Shown in pieces: positions 21,360 to 31,269 of a DNA stretch of 64,000 bases. Under the pieces are notes generated by a model. The model had not been told where the DNA came from and did no database searches. It saw only the letters and a list, made by a program, of their open reading frames with translations. Position numbers and translations under genes: made by a program. Every line of letters starts with the position of its first letter. The stretch's first letter is position 1. The stretch is from Cristatella mucedo (Eukaryota; Bryozoa; Phylactolaemata; Cristatellidae): contig WPIO01000009.1 of the NCBI GenBank assembly GCA_009760855.2, positions 4,681,001 to 4,745,000 of the forward strand. Direction: 5' to 3'.

Positions 21360-22047
21360 CCTGCGGCAGCAGCTACCAGCGATGGCGACGGACCCTCGAA
21401 GATAACCACTACTTAAGATAAAACAGAGTGCCACTGCATTACAGTGGTCTATTAGAAATCTATCGAAAATAAATTTGTTTACCGGGTGAGCACGTGTTAA
21501 TATACTTATTTCTAGAAAACTATTTCTAACCAGCCGGAGGCGGAAATTACCGGTACTTACGCCTCTGCTGGTAACCGCCGGTCTACCGTGCATGCGTTTC
21601 CGGGCTAGGCGGCTCTAGAGTTGATCCGCACTTCCGGTATTGCGACGCTGCAGCATTTCGAGCACAGAACCACATGCACTAAGGGCGTCTCTAATTTCTC
21701 GCGCGCCTTTAAAGTCATATTGGAGTTCCAGAGGCCTGAATATTTGGTTTGGCCACGTCGTCCGTTAAATGTTTCATCGCACTTAGCATTGCCGTCAGCT
21801 CGTCTAATCACCTCCTCGTGTATTGCCTGCCGATCGATGTACTAGCTTTCCCTCAATACGCTCACGCACAATCGCTCTATTTTTTTAATCCTAGCAACAC
21901 TGCTTACACTCGGCTCTGGCTTGGCGCGTGGCCTGGGATGCCGAGAGCAGCGACGGCGTCGGCCCAGATTTCCAGCGCACGGTTTCCTTCGCGCCGCCGT
22001 ACTCGCTGCGTCGCTTTGGTCGAGCCGGGTGATCAGCTTTTTTCACC

Positions 22048-22295
22048 TACTGCCGACTATAGCTCATCCTCCTGAGCTGCTACTTCCATGCTACTCACTA
22101 CCTCAACTGCTCTCCTAACTCTGCTATGCTTCTCACTTTCTCTTTGCTTCGTGAGATGAAGGTTGCTGGCTACCGAATGCGTACCGAAAGCCGCTTAGGC
22201 TGTGAGTGCGCTATATAAAACTCCTGCCTAACACCTGCATAGTCTTTATGGCTACGTGGAGTTACAGACGGAGATACATTACATTACATTACAAG
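22048..22295 (+). repeat. ACATT-tailed element (family B)
   Basis: TGCCGACTATAGCTCATCC ... GCTACCGAATGCGTACCGAAAGCCGCTTAGGCTGTGAGTGCG ... GGAGATACATTACATTACATTAC. A solitary GTAATGTAATGTAATGTAAC at 22,995-23,015 is probably the tail of another copy. Confidence 0.85.
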
Positions 22296-22544
22296 TAAGA
22301 TTCCCAGGTACGAAGCAAATGCTGTGAGAAGCAGGCTTGAGTTTTAGCTTGGTGCTAAATGAGATCGAATTGTGGCGATGCACTATCAGAGATGCGACAG
22401 TGGAGAGGTCTTGGCATCACGTGCATCAAGACTGACTCTGGGAGGGTCACACCTAGGTCAACCCCTTCAAAAGTTATTTGATTTTGAAAGGATTGCATAC
22501 TTTTCTCACAGAGAGAGTACTGACTCTAGGGTCCCTCACACCTT

Positions 22545-22860
22545 CTACATCGGGGAGGGGATGCAGGACCAGCCCGAGACCAATCTGGCACTGTCTCCGA
22601 AGGTCTTGAAGTTGGTTAGAATCACAGTAAAGACCAAGAGAATCAGGCGTGGGCAGAGGTGTATTTTAGATAGGCAATTCGGACCCAGAGCATAAAGGTG
22701 AATGAAAATCCTTGAAATCGATGCACTCCTTAGTAGCAAGCCATGGCAGGACAGAGAGAAGTGATGTACCGTAGCAGTTTTGACAAATCCTAATAAGAAC
22801 ACACTTGATAAAGCGTCCTCAGAGAACTCGATCTCTTTCTAGGCGCTTTACATTCATGAA
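22545..22860 (-). repeat. LINE 3' end, minus orientation (weak 5' part)
   Basis: 22,798-22,855 is ACACTTGATAAAGCGTCCTCAGAGAACTCGATCTC..TAGGCGCTTTACATTCATG, a clear reverse tail. Upstream in the element's sense, FKTFGDSARLVSGWSC is a weak match to the RT C-terminus. No gene is seen in 21,600-23,700 otherwise; a minus-strand 115-codon open frame at 23,040-23,385 has no recognisable domain. Confidence 0.55.
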
Positions 22861-23774
22861 CGACATGCCTTGCTGGAGTCTAGCAACATCGGTAAGCATC
22901 TTACATAAATACATGCAGAAAGAACTGCAATAAGAGTTACGAAAGTCCAGGGCGGTTTGTCAAAGCTCTTGACCTGGATTTACTGCTCAGCATAAGTAAT
23001 GTAATGTAATGTAACAACGTCAGCATCAATCAGCATAAGTTACCAGTACTTCCTCACAACAGCAGTGGTGTTAGTAGCGAATGATATTCCCCACCAGGCA
23101 GCGATCAACGAAATGGTATTCACCACCGTGCAGCGATCACCCAAAGCAGCTATCAACTCACAAAGGTAGCATCTACTGCAAGAAATGCTGCCGAATACAC
23201 GGTGAGCATCTTCAAAGCTCCAAGCACGCTCCAGGCTAAGATAAAAGTACACGCCTGTGAAAACAGCAAGTTCTATTAAACCATGTAGGTCCCACTGTTC
23301 GAGTTTGCGTTTACAACCACTGGACGTAGCCACACAGTCACTGGACATAGCCACTCTTAGCAGCAAATACAATACAGCAACAGCCACCGGTCTTCACCAA
23401 ACGTTGCTGCTCAGCCAGAAGATCAGCTCGAAGACGAAGCACGAATCGCTGGGCGAAAGGCGCTGCAACAAGCTACGACACCCATCTGCAGGCAGGGCCT
23501 CTTGCACGCACACTGGTTGCTGTCGCTCCATCAACTGGTCATTCTGAATGAATGAATGAGAAAACCCTCCTTCGTCGCAGACGTGCATCGCTCGTGCATG
23601 TACACTGCGTTCGATCAAGGAGAAATGTCTTTTCCAAGCTCGCCTCGAAGCTGCCTAGGGGAAGGGGGATGTGGGATAAGAACAGCCAGCTCTCAAAACA
23701 AGTGGTCGCCCGGCACGTGAGACAGGCGGCCGCGTTGATTGCAGCAGCTGCAGCTTCGCAGGCCGGCTAGCCGA

Positions 23775-25073
23775 TCAAGCCACCTTCTCGGCTGCTGCGG
23801 CCACTGCCGACGCCGCTGCCGCCCGAGGCGGCAGCGGCTCGCCCGCAGCCCGAAGCACGCCAAGCAGCTGCTCGTCCGACCCCATTGTCCAGCTGGGCAC
23901 GCCGAGCCAGAGCTTGATGGCGTCCTGGTCGGGCGCCTCGACGCGCCACGTCATCGACGGCAGCGCCGGACACGTGACGTCCGCCGCCGCCTCGGGCCGG
24001 CCGAGGCGGCGCAGGCCACGCTCGGCGGCCTGCGCCTCGTCGAGCAGGTGCAGCTGGTGCCCGCTGTCGATGAGCAGGCTCGCGTAGCCAGCGCTCAGGG
24101 CCGCGGCGGCGCCGAGAGCCCTGCAGCGCTCCTCGGCTCGAAGCGCGCTCGCCGTCAGCTCGCCGACGTCGGCGCGCAGGCGGCCCTCGATCTCGCGGTA
24201 GCAGACGTCCACCGACTGCAGCAGCAGCTTCCGGCTGGCGGCGAGCGCCACGAGCGCCTCGTCCTTCTGGTCGGCGAGCATGCGCGCCGCGTCGCGGCAG
24301 CGCTCGCCGACCCGGCCGAGCGCGGCGACGCGCTCGCCGACGGCGCCGAGCGAGGCGGCCAGCTGCCGGCGCAGCTGGCCGGCGTGCGCGCACAGCGGGA
24401 CGTACTGGTGCTCGCGCTTGTGGCAGAGCGTCATCAGGCAGTCGACACACTTGGCGGCGGCGCACGTCTGGCAGTAGAACGCCAGGTCGCCCGACGAGCC
24501 GCCGCCGACGTGCGCGGCACAGGCGCGCGGCGCCGGCCTGTCCTGCAAGCTGAGCGGAGCGGAGCGGAACTCGTCGGCCGGCACGGTGGTGTGCCAGCGC
24601 AGGAAGCGCGCGTGCATGGCCACGCACGGCGTGCACAGGTAGCGGTGGCACTGCAGGCAGCGCATGGCCGCCGCCACGCCGCGCATGCCCTCCTCGCCGC
24701 ACACGGCGCACAGAGGCGGCTGGCTGCGCTCCTTGCGCAGAGCGAGGCAGCTGCGCAGGAAGACGCTCTCGCCGGCAGGCAGCTCGTGCAGCGACGCCTC
24801 GTCGCCAGGCGTCGGCCAGGCGTCGGCGCACTTCGGGCAGCGAACAACCGGCTTCGGTGCTGCGGCGCCGGCATCCACGTCGCCATTGCTGCTGCTGCCA
24901 CTGTCAGCTGGCGACGTGCCAGCGGGCACGACTGCGGGCGCAACGATGGTGGCGGCACAGAGGCGGCAGCAGCTGTGCAGGCACGCCAGGGTGACTGGCT
25001 GAGCAAGTTCCTCGCCGCACACCATGCAGCTCAGAGCTGCGTCAGCAGAGGACGGCGATGGCGGCGATGCCAT
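23775..25073 (-). CDS. RING/B-box (TRIM-like) protein, single exon, 432 aa
   Basis: ATG at 25073 (MASPPSPSSAD) is chosen because the RING starts 15 residues later; the frame is open farther upstream but that part is low-complexity hydrophobic. RING ligands: C16, C19, C31, H33, C36, C39, then a 39-residue Pro/Ser/Gly insert before C79 and C82. B-box 1 uses C122, C125, C139, C142, C147, C150, H154 and H161; B-box 2 uses C185, H188, C201, C204, C209, C212 and H218/H222. A leucine/alanine-rich helical region (about 235-330) is the expected coiled coil. The C-terminus (about 350-432) has no NHL, SPRY or filamin domain I can see. TRIM proteins are usually E3 ubiquitin ligases that dimerise through the coiled coil. 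The sequence is very GC-rich. Confidence 0.85.
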   Translation of the reverse strand: MASPPSPSSADAALSCMVCGEELAQPVTLACLHSCCRLCAATIVAPAVVPAGTSPADSGSSSNGDVDAGAAAPKPVVRCPKCADAWPTPGDEASLHELPAGESVFLRSCLALRKERSQPPLCAVCGEEGMRGVAAAMRCLQCHRYLCTPCVAMHARFLRWHTTVPADEFRSAPLSLQDRPAPRACAAHVGGGSSGDLAFYCQTCAAAKCVDCLMTLCHKREHQYVPLCAHAGQLRRQLAASLGAVGERVAALGRVGERCRDAARMLADQKDEALVALAASRKLLLQSVDVCYREIEGRLRADVGELTASALRAEERCRALGAAAALSAGYASLLIDSGHQLHLLDEAQAAERGLRRLGRPEAAADVTCPALPSMTWRVEAPDQDAIKLWLGVPSWTMGSDEQLLGVLRAAGEPLPPRAAAASAVAAAAEKVA

Positions 25074-25272
25074 GTCGGCAGAGGACGGCGATGGAATCTG
25101 CGGAATCTGCAAGTGAACAGCAAGATGATGAACAGCAAAAAAGAAGATGAACAGCAAGATGCCGTGAGTCGAACCAGCACAGTCGACGTTAGTAGCCAGG
25201 GGCGTTGTCGGCACAAATTGGCAAAGGGACACAACTCTTAAAGGAGAGGGCTGAACTTGTATGTCACCCTAG

Positions 25273-25274
<2 letters not shown>

Positions 25275-25324
<50 letters not shown>
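25275..25324 (+). repeat. (GA)n microsatellite upstream of the TRIM-like gene
   Basis: Perfect GA run of about 50 bp. No gene is seen between it and 26.5 kb; that stretch is plain AT-neutral sequence. Confidence 0.95.
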
Positions 25325-25326
<2 letters not shown>

Positions 25327-26499
25327 ACACAGCTTCGGTTCTCAGGGTGAGTCACGCAGCTTGAGGGGACAGACCGCAGACCCACAACTGCTTTGCCTAA
25401 GCCCAGGATAGTGACGTAGAAGCTGGCAGCCAGCTTGTTCATGCACGGCAAAGAAACGTGATCGGGGCACATAACAACACGTACAATACAAGGCTCAGTT
25501 ATGAGGGCGAGGCACGACATTCAGGTTAAAGTTTGAAATATCTACAAGAGAAGCATCGGCAGCATAAAGCTCTGCTGGGCCTCCAGTTGTTTTAGGAAAA
25601 CTTTCACTACCGAGCAAAATTCGTACAATACCCAGCACACTGCGATTTTAGCGCTGATAGGAGCTGGTGCTTTAAAGGAAACCTCGATAAACACGCATTT
25701 TGCTACCTCCGTCACTCGGCCGAGCGTCCAGTTAGGTTATACGAACATAATTTTCAAAAACAAACTGGTCGGTAAGCTCTTGAGCAATAGCACGTCTTAA
25801 GACTCTGCTCTAGAAGAAAAGCAACAAAATGATATAGCATAGGCCAGACCACGCATAATAACACGGGCCAGACCACGTGCGATGAGCAATCTATACGCCC
25901 ATGCACGAGATGGTAACTTCAACGCTCAAGTTCTGGCAGGCGTCATATGAACCAGCTCCAGAAAGCAAGGTGAACAGCAATGATTAATTATTTACAAAGC
26001 GCCAGATCGCGGATGTAAAGAGAACTATTTAACCGTTACCAAGTGAATACAACCAACTAGCACGAGGACTCATGACTTTCAATATGCTTGCACTGTGTCC
26101 ATGAAATCTTACTCTACTTTACCCAGTTTTCAGCAAGCACAGATGGAAATTGAGCCAAGCTGTACGCACTAGCGAAGATCCAAGTGCTGCGCTTTTAGGG
26201 AGCTAGAATCCCAAAGCTGCTGCTCCCACTGTTACTTATTGCACTAAATGAACAGAAAGCTAGGGAATTCTTTTTGCATTTGCTTAGAGGAGGCCACTTC
26301 ACGAGACGGATATGGAAATGACACGGATAAAACAGGAAATAAATGCCACGAGAACAAACACGGTGGACAGAGACAGCACAGTCTGGCTTACAACTATCCC
26401 TAGTACGCTTGGTAGCCGGGGTGAGACAGGTGCTTGCAGAGAAGCATTCCAGGGAACTGCAATAGCATTACTCCTTGCACGAACCCCTCGGTAAATGCA

Positions 26500-26660
26500 A
26501 GCCTGGCCCCTAGGTCCTAGCCGCCACGGTAAGGCTCGCTAGTGCTTCGAGGCAGCTCAAGTCGTGGGTTCGGGTCCGGCAGAAGGCAATAAGCCGGGAT
26601 GATCCGGTGAGATCCCCGAGGCAGCTACATAAATGTTAAGCTGATCTTAACTTGTTAATC
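26500..26660 (+). repeat. tRNA-derived SINE (family C)
   Basis: TAGGTCCTAGCCGCCACGGTAAGGCTCGC ... GTCGTGGGTTCGGGTCCGGCAGAAGGCAATAAG ... ACATAAATGTTAAGCTGATCTTA. The B box is mutated (GTTCGGGTC). Confidence 0.55.
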
Positions 26661-27594
26661 TACCGGCTTCACAGAGATAAAAAAAAAGTTGGGCAAAGAG
26701 AATTTCTCGTGCAGTCACTTTACACGGGATTTCCCCAATTCTTTTAAACCACGTGCAGAGGCGCAAGCTCTAGTCCTGGTCACACAGACAAGCATGCTGC
26801 CTCCCCCCCCCCAGAACCACCCTGAGACAGCCGTCGCCTCCCTCCCTCCCTCCCCCTGCCCCTCTCCCCGGCACGAACTTATTCTGTCAACCACCCTTGG
26901 TCCCATGGCAGGATCTGCATTCGCGAACTCTGCTGCCATTCTCATCATGCAAGCTGACTTCTTTGTCAAAGCCTCCACAAAACACAAATACAGATTCGAC
27001 CAGCAAATGTGAGCAAACATAGATAGCCAATCACGGCAAAAAGTCTTTATAAAAAAAGGAAGAAAAAGCGCCCACGAAAACTGGACATTTGGGTCTGTCC
27101 GAGGCAGGAAGGAAGCAGACACGTTGACGGCAAAGGATATCGCACAGCCAAATGCGCCGAGTCGTCTGGCCAACCACTAAACGGCACCAGACTGCGGTTA
27201 AAACCCGCCTCAGATCGCCTTCGAACTTCTGCTTTCGAGGCGCGCGCACACAAACCACCGAGGCGCTGGCACTCCTTTCAGCTCAGCAGAGCTCTAGCCA
27301 TCCACTCGCCATGCGCCCGGGCTTCTCCGAACAGCTCGGGCGAGATCGGGCACGCTCAGATCTCAGCGTCTCGCTCGCGCGGTCGTCGATCGATCGCCAA
27401 TCAGGAAGCACTCGGCCCCCCCACCACCCCGGCGAGCTTGCGACAAAAAAGCAGGAGCCGGCTAAGCCCACTGAGCGCTGCGGGTCTAATGAATGAAGCT
27501 GGTCTCTGGAGGCAGTCGCGTGAGAGCTATCCAACCGTCGAAGCGCCGTCGCCACAAGCTTGGGAAAGAGAGAGCAACGAGCAGAGAAAGACGT

Positions 27595-27598
<4 letters not shown>

Positions 27599-27664
<66 letters not shown>
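27599..27664 (+). repeat. (GA)n microsatellite
   Basis: Perfect 66-bp GA run. 26.66-28.97 kb holds no gene I can support; the long frames there come from this repeat or from GC-rich sequence without domains. Confidence 0.95.
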
Positions 27665-27665
<1 letters not shown>

Positions 27666-28974
27666 AACGCTAACGCGCAGTGGACGAAATATGTTCGACT
27701 CTTTTTCGATACACATGCGACACGATGAAACAGGCTCAACGCTATAAGACGTATAAAAAAAGGGGGGCGATCGAGGCCGGTGCCAGACAAAAGGTATCGT
27801 GCCCAAAAACCGTGCTAAGAAATCCAGAACTCATGGTCGTCGTTCAGCATTAGTCCCTGAAATCCCTCCCCGCACGCCATTCACTCTAGCATACCAGCTC
27901 TGCTCTGAGCGCATCCTCGCTCGCTCGCTCGCGCTCCTTCCCGGTTGTGACACTGGGTGTGTTCGCACCAAGCAGCGCAGTAAATCTAACAGGCTTACCC
28001 AGAAGTAAGTTCCTTGAAGCCCGTGTGCAGCGCCAGGACTTGAACGGGTTCGTCTTTGGCGCTCGCAAAGGCGACAGAACTCGGGTCGGAGTAAGCTTTC
28101 GAATAAGGGCACGGCAACGAGAGAACCGAAACCTAACGTGAAAGCTAGTGGTGAATTAGTGGATTCGCTGTGGCGAGTCCGGTCCTCATTCGAGTGTGTA
28201 GTCGTTACCAAGCTGACGACTCTTCCTGTTTACCGAACTTTTTTAAACTCGGTAACTTCTGCGAAAATTGCAAAGCTTCACCAATATATGTTGCAGCCAA
28301 AAGTGTAGGGAGTAGAGTGATTGGGTGGCTAATTTCCACCAACCTCGCTATGAAAGGGGCGGGACCGGCTGCTGATAGTTAAAAGGAATGACAACAATAA
28401 CAACGCTTTTGTATGGGGCCTTAGGAGAAACAAATCGATAAGATTGTGCTTTTACGCTCGCTGCAAGAGAAACATTAGGCAAGTAAGAGTTTAGGAAGTA
28501 CAGGGCGTCATTCTCAGCCGAGCATCAAACAGCGACGCTCAGGGCCGCTGATCGATACAGCTCCTGGTTAGTGACGTGCACTGAATCGCGCGCAGCTAGC
28601 TGAAGCCATGCAAGCTATTTTTCGCCGAGAGCATTATCGTAGTCCCCCTCCCTTTGAGGGCAGTGCCGGGTGGCCATCGGGTCTGTCGCCGACGGCTGAC
28701 AGGCTTCGTTTGAGAGGGACTTGACGCCGCCAAGGTGTGCCGATCGCGTCGCGTTCGCCGGGGCGAGAGCCGGAAATAGCAGTTTGGACGGCGCCGCACA
28801 CACCGCGTGCACATTAAGGGTCAGTTTCCTCGAGAGTCGATCGGTTTTTTATCAAGGGACGACCGTACTTTTAGAGACGCAAAAGAAGGAATCCTTTTTT
28901 AGTCGGCTTAATCAGGCTTAATACTTGATCCGCTAAAAAATCCACTTAGTCGGCTTAATAGCGGCTGGGCCAGG

Positions 28975-29085
28975 TGCCCGAGGGTAAGGTGCTCGCTCTG
29001 CGCGAGCTCGGTCGCGATTTTGAGTCGTGCAGCAGTCAGTCCTACGATCCTTTATTGCCCACTGCAAGAGGTGGTGATGTGTAAA
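28975..29085 (+). repeat. tRNA-derived SINE (family C), diverged
   Basis: CCCGAGGGTAAGGTGCTCGCTC is a tRNA-like A-box region; GATCCTTTATTGCCCACTGCAAGAG is the SINE body shared with 29,745 and 60,640. Confidence 0.5.
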
Positions 29086-29204
29086 CAAACGATGCTTCAA
29101 AGGAGCGACGACGACGACGCGAACGACGGACGGGCTGCGCTCGATGCGCAGGTTTAGGTAAGAGCTTCTTAAGCTTTAGACGTGACTCTTGGGCTTCGTC
29201 CGCT

Positions 29205-29455
29205 CAGGCTCAGGTCTGACAAGGTCAGGTCTGATCACGTGACGACATCTCCACTCCGGCTCGGGCTCAGGTCTGACTAGATGGTCAGGTCTGATCACGT
29301 GACGACATCTCCACTCAGGCTCAGGCTCGGGCTCAGGTCTGACTACATGGTCAGGTCTGATCACATGACGACATCTCCACTCAGGCTCGGGCTCAGGTCT
29401 GACTACATGGTCAGGTCTGATCACGTGACGACATCTCCACTCAGGCTCGGGTCTC
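29205..29455 (+). repeat. Minisatellite, about 60-bp unit, four copies
   Basis: Units contain GGTCAGGTCTGATCACGTGACGACATCTCCACTC, repeating at about 29,223, 29,282, 29,347 and 29,407, separated by GGCTCGGGCTCAGGTCTGACTACAT. Three copies keep the palindrome TCACGTGA; the third has TCACATGA. The unit is in frame on the minus strand (WRCRHVIRPDHVVRPEPEPE type repeats), but nothing else suggests coding. Confidence 0.9.
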
Positions 29456-29744
29456 TGCATCTAGTCGAGCAACTGCACCAGTCTCACAGCGCCCTCCTTC
29501 GCTGAGGTCCTGAATGAATTGTATTTATATTTATTTATTTATCTTGACCATAAACCAGCTGTCTCCTATAAATGAAGACTTCTGGCGACAGTCGCAGTCT
29601 TGTCGGATCCGCCAAGACTGCGAAGAAACTCCACAGCGTTTGCGCGACGACATCTCCAGATGCTAGTAGCTCTAGCACTTCGCGTACCGCATCAAGAGAG
29701 CACGCGCCGTCGTGCGCCGCTAGTGTTCTGTGCATGTTCCATCG

Positions 29745-29905
29745 TGACCCCTGGGTCCTAGCCCCAGGGGTGGGCCGCTCCCGCTTCACCACCATCCAGG
29801 GGTCGTCGGTTCGAGTCCTACAACTGCCAATTCTGTATTGCCCACTGCAATCGTGAGTGACAGCCGCTATGGCTCTGCTGTCGCTACATACAAATGACAC
29901 TGTTG
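29745..29905 (+). repeat. tRNA-derived SINE (family C)
   Basis: GTCGTCGGTTCGAGTCCTACAACTGCC is the B box; TATTGCCCACTGCAATCGTGAGTGACAGCCG and TCGCTACATACAAATGACACTGTTGATGAAGC form the body and tail. Confidence 0.65.
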
Positions 29906-30291
29906 ATGAAGCTGCGTACAACTCTCCAGCGTAGCAACCACCGTAGTCTTTGTGAACCTACAGGCGGGATATATCGAAAGCCAAATTCTGCTGTCACTCA
30001 CTTGCTCGACTGTCCTCCGGACTTGATCCTCCGGACTGAATTCCTCTGGACTGAGCTCTAGTTCTAACTTGCTCTTTAATTCGCTGAGCAGTGAGATTTA
30101 GTCACGCGAGACGCAGTCACGCGGGTTACTCTATGTTCACCTACAGCCGCTTTGGTTTAGAGCACGCTATAAGAAAACTCTCCGGCGTATCACCCTCATT
30201 GACATTGAGACTTAGAAGAGCTTCGGGCGGAGATAAATTACCACGCGAATATTTAGGTCTGCACACGCTAGTTTAACTAGCCTGTCATTAC

Positions 30292-30663
30292 ATGAGCTGT
30301 CCCATTCCTCCGCCTAAAGACAGTTGGCGACAGAAGTTTGGCTCTGCAGGTCCTAGACTGTGGAACTCGCTTCCACAATTCTTACGCAACGACATCTACT
30401 CTCCAACTGCCGACTATGGCACATCTTTTTCAGAGGTCCTGAACTGCTACTTCTATGCTACTCACTACCTCAACTGCTCTCCTAAGTCTTCTATGCTTCC
30501 CACTTTCTCTTTGTTGCGTGAGACGAAGTCTGTTGGCTACCGAATGCGTACCGAAAGCCGCTTAGGCTGTGAGTGCGCTATACAAAACTCTCCTGCGTAA
30601 CACCCACATGGTCTTTATGACTTTGTGGAGTTACTGACGGAGATACATTACATTACATTACAT
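30292..30663 (+). repeat. ACATT-tailed element (family B) with a coding head
   Basis: The longest copy. It starts with a LINE ORF end (FGSAGPRLWNSLPQFLRNDI), which is the C-terminal signature of CR1/L2-type ORF2, then the shared body, and ends GGAGATACATTACATTACATTACATG. Family B is therefore the 3' end of a second LINE family, or a SINE that captured it. Confidence 0.85.
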
Positions 30664-30861
30664 GTCCAAATGGTGATATCCCCTAACTTTACCGCTTAGG
30701 CTTACCGAATATTTCTAGAAAATACATGGTCTTTACTCAAATTAGAATGTTTAGATAACTGTTCCTGCTTTCGACACACTGCAGCAAACACTCCCTGACT
30801 AGTTTTCTTGTCATGCGGCCAATTTTAAGTAATCTCCTCGAATAGCTGATCCACAGCAACT

Positions 30862-31262
30862 CAAATAATTCTTTGGAGACCGTGCATTCAGCTCGTATGC
30901 TCCCAAAGCCTGGAACTCCCTCCCGACCTGCGTCAGAATATCCCATGACCTGACCACATTTAAAAGAAACTTAAAAACACACCTTTTTAGGACAGCATTT
31001 AGTGGGTCCCTGTGATTCGTCCTTGATGTGCTTATGCGTGCTGACACTGTGCATGCTGCCACTAACCACATTTGCATGCTGACCCTGTGCATGTCACCCC
31101 TAACCATATTATTCATTTTGCTTGTTTTTCAAGCATGATTTTACTTACCATTCAATTGCATTTCACTTTGCAGCAAATGTAAAGCGCCTAGAAAGAGATT
31201 AAGTTCTCTGAGGGCGCTTTATCAAGTGCAATATTATTATTATTATTATTATTATTATTAAA
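30862..31262 (+). mobile_element. CR1/L2-like LINE 3' end
   Basis: Starts TTTGGAGACCGTGCATTCAGCTCGTATGCTCCCAAAGCCTGGAACTCC (GDRAFSSYAPKAWNS), close to the copy at 14,950, and ends in the hairpin and a (TTA)n run at 31,231-31,260. Confidence 0.9.
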
Positions 31263-31269
31263 TATCCGA

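Noticed and set aside
23739-25241. 500-codon plus-strand frame over the TRIM-like gene
   Set aside because: Antisense shadow of a GC-rich exon; the minus frame has full RING and B-box ligand spacing.
25275-25324. CRISPR-like or other direct-repeat arrays (GA tracts, 10-bp and 21-bp tandem repeats)
   Set aside because: Simple tandem repeats without unique spacers in a eukaryotic genome.
26689-27173. Overlapping open frames on both strands near a CCCTCCC run
   Set aside because: No known motifs, no splice partners, and the plus and minus readings are equally plausible.
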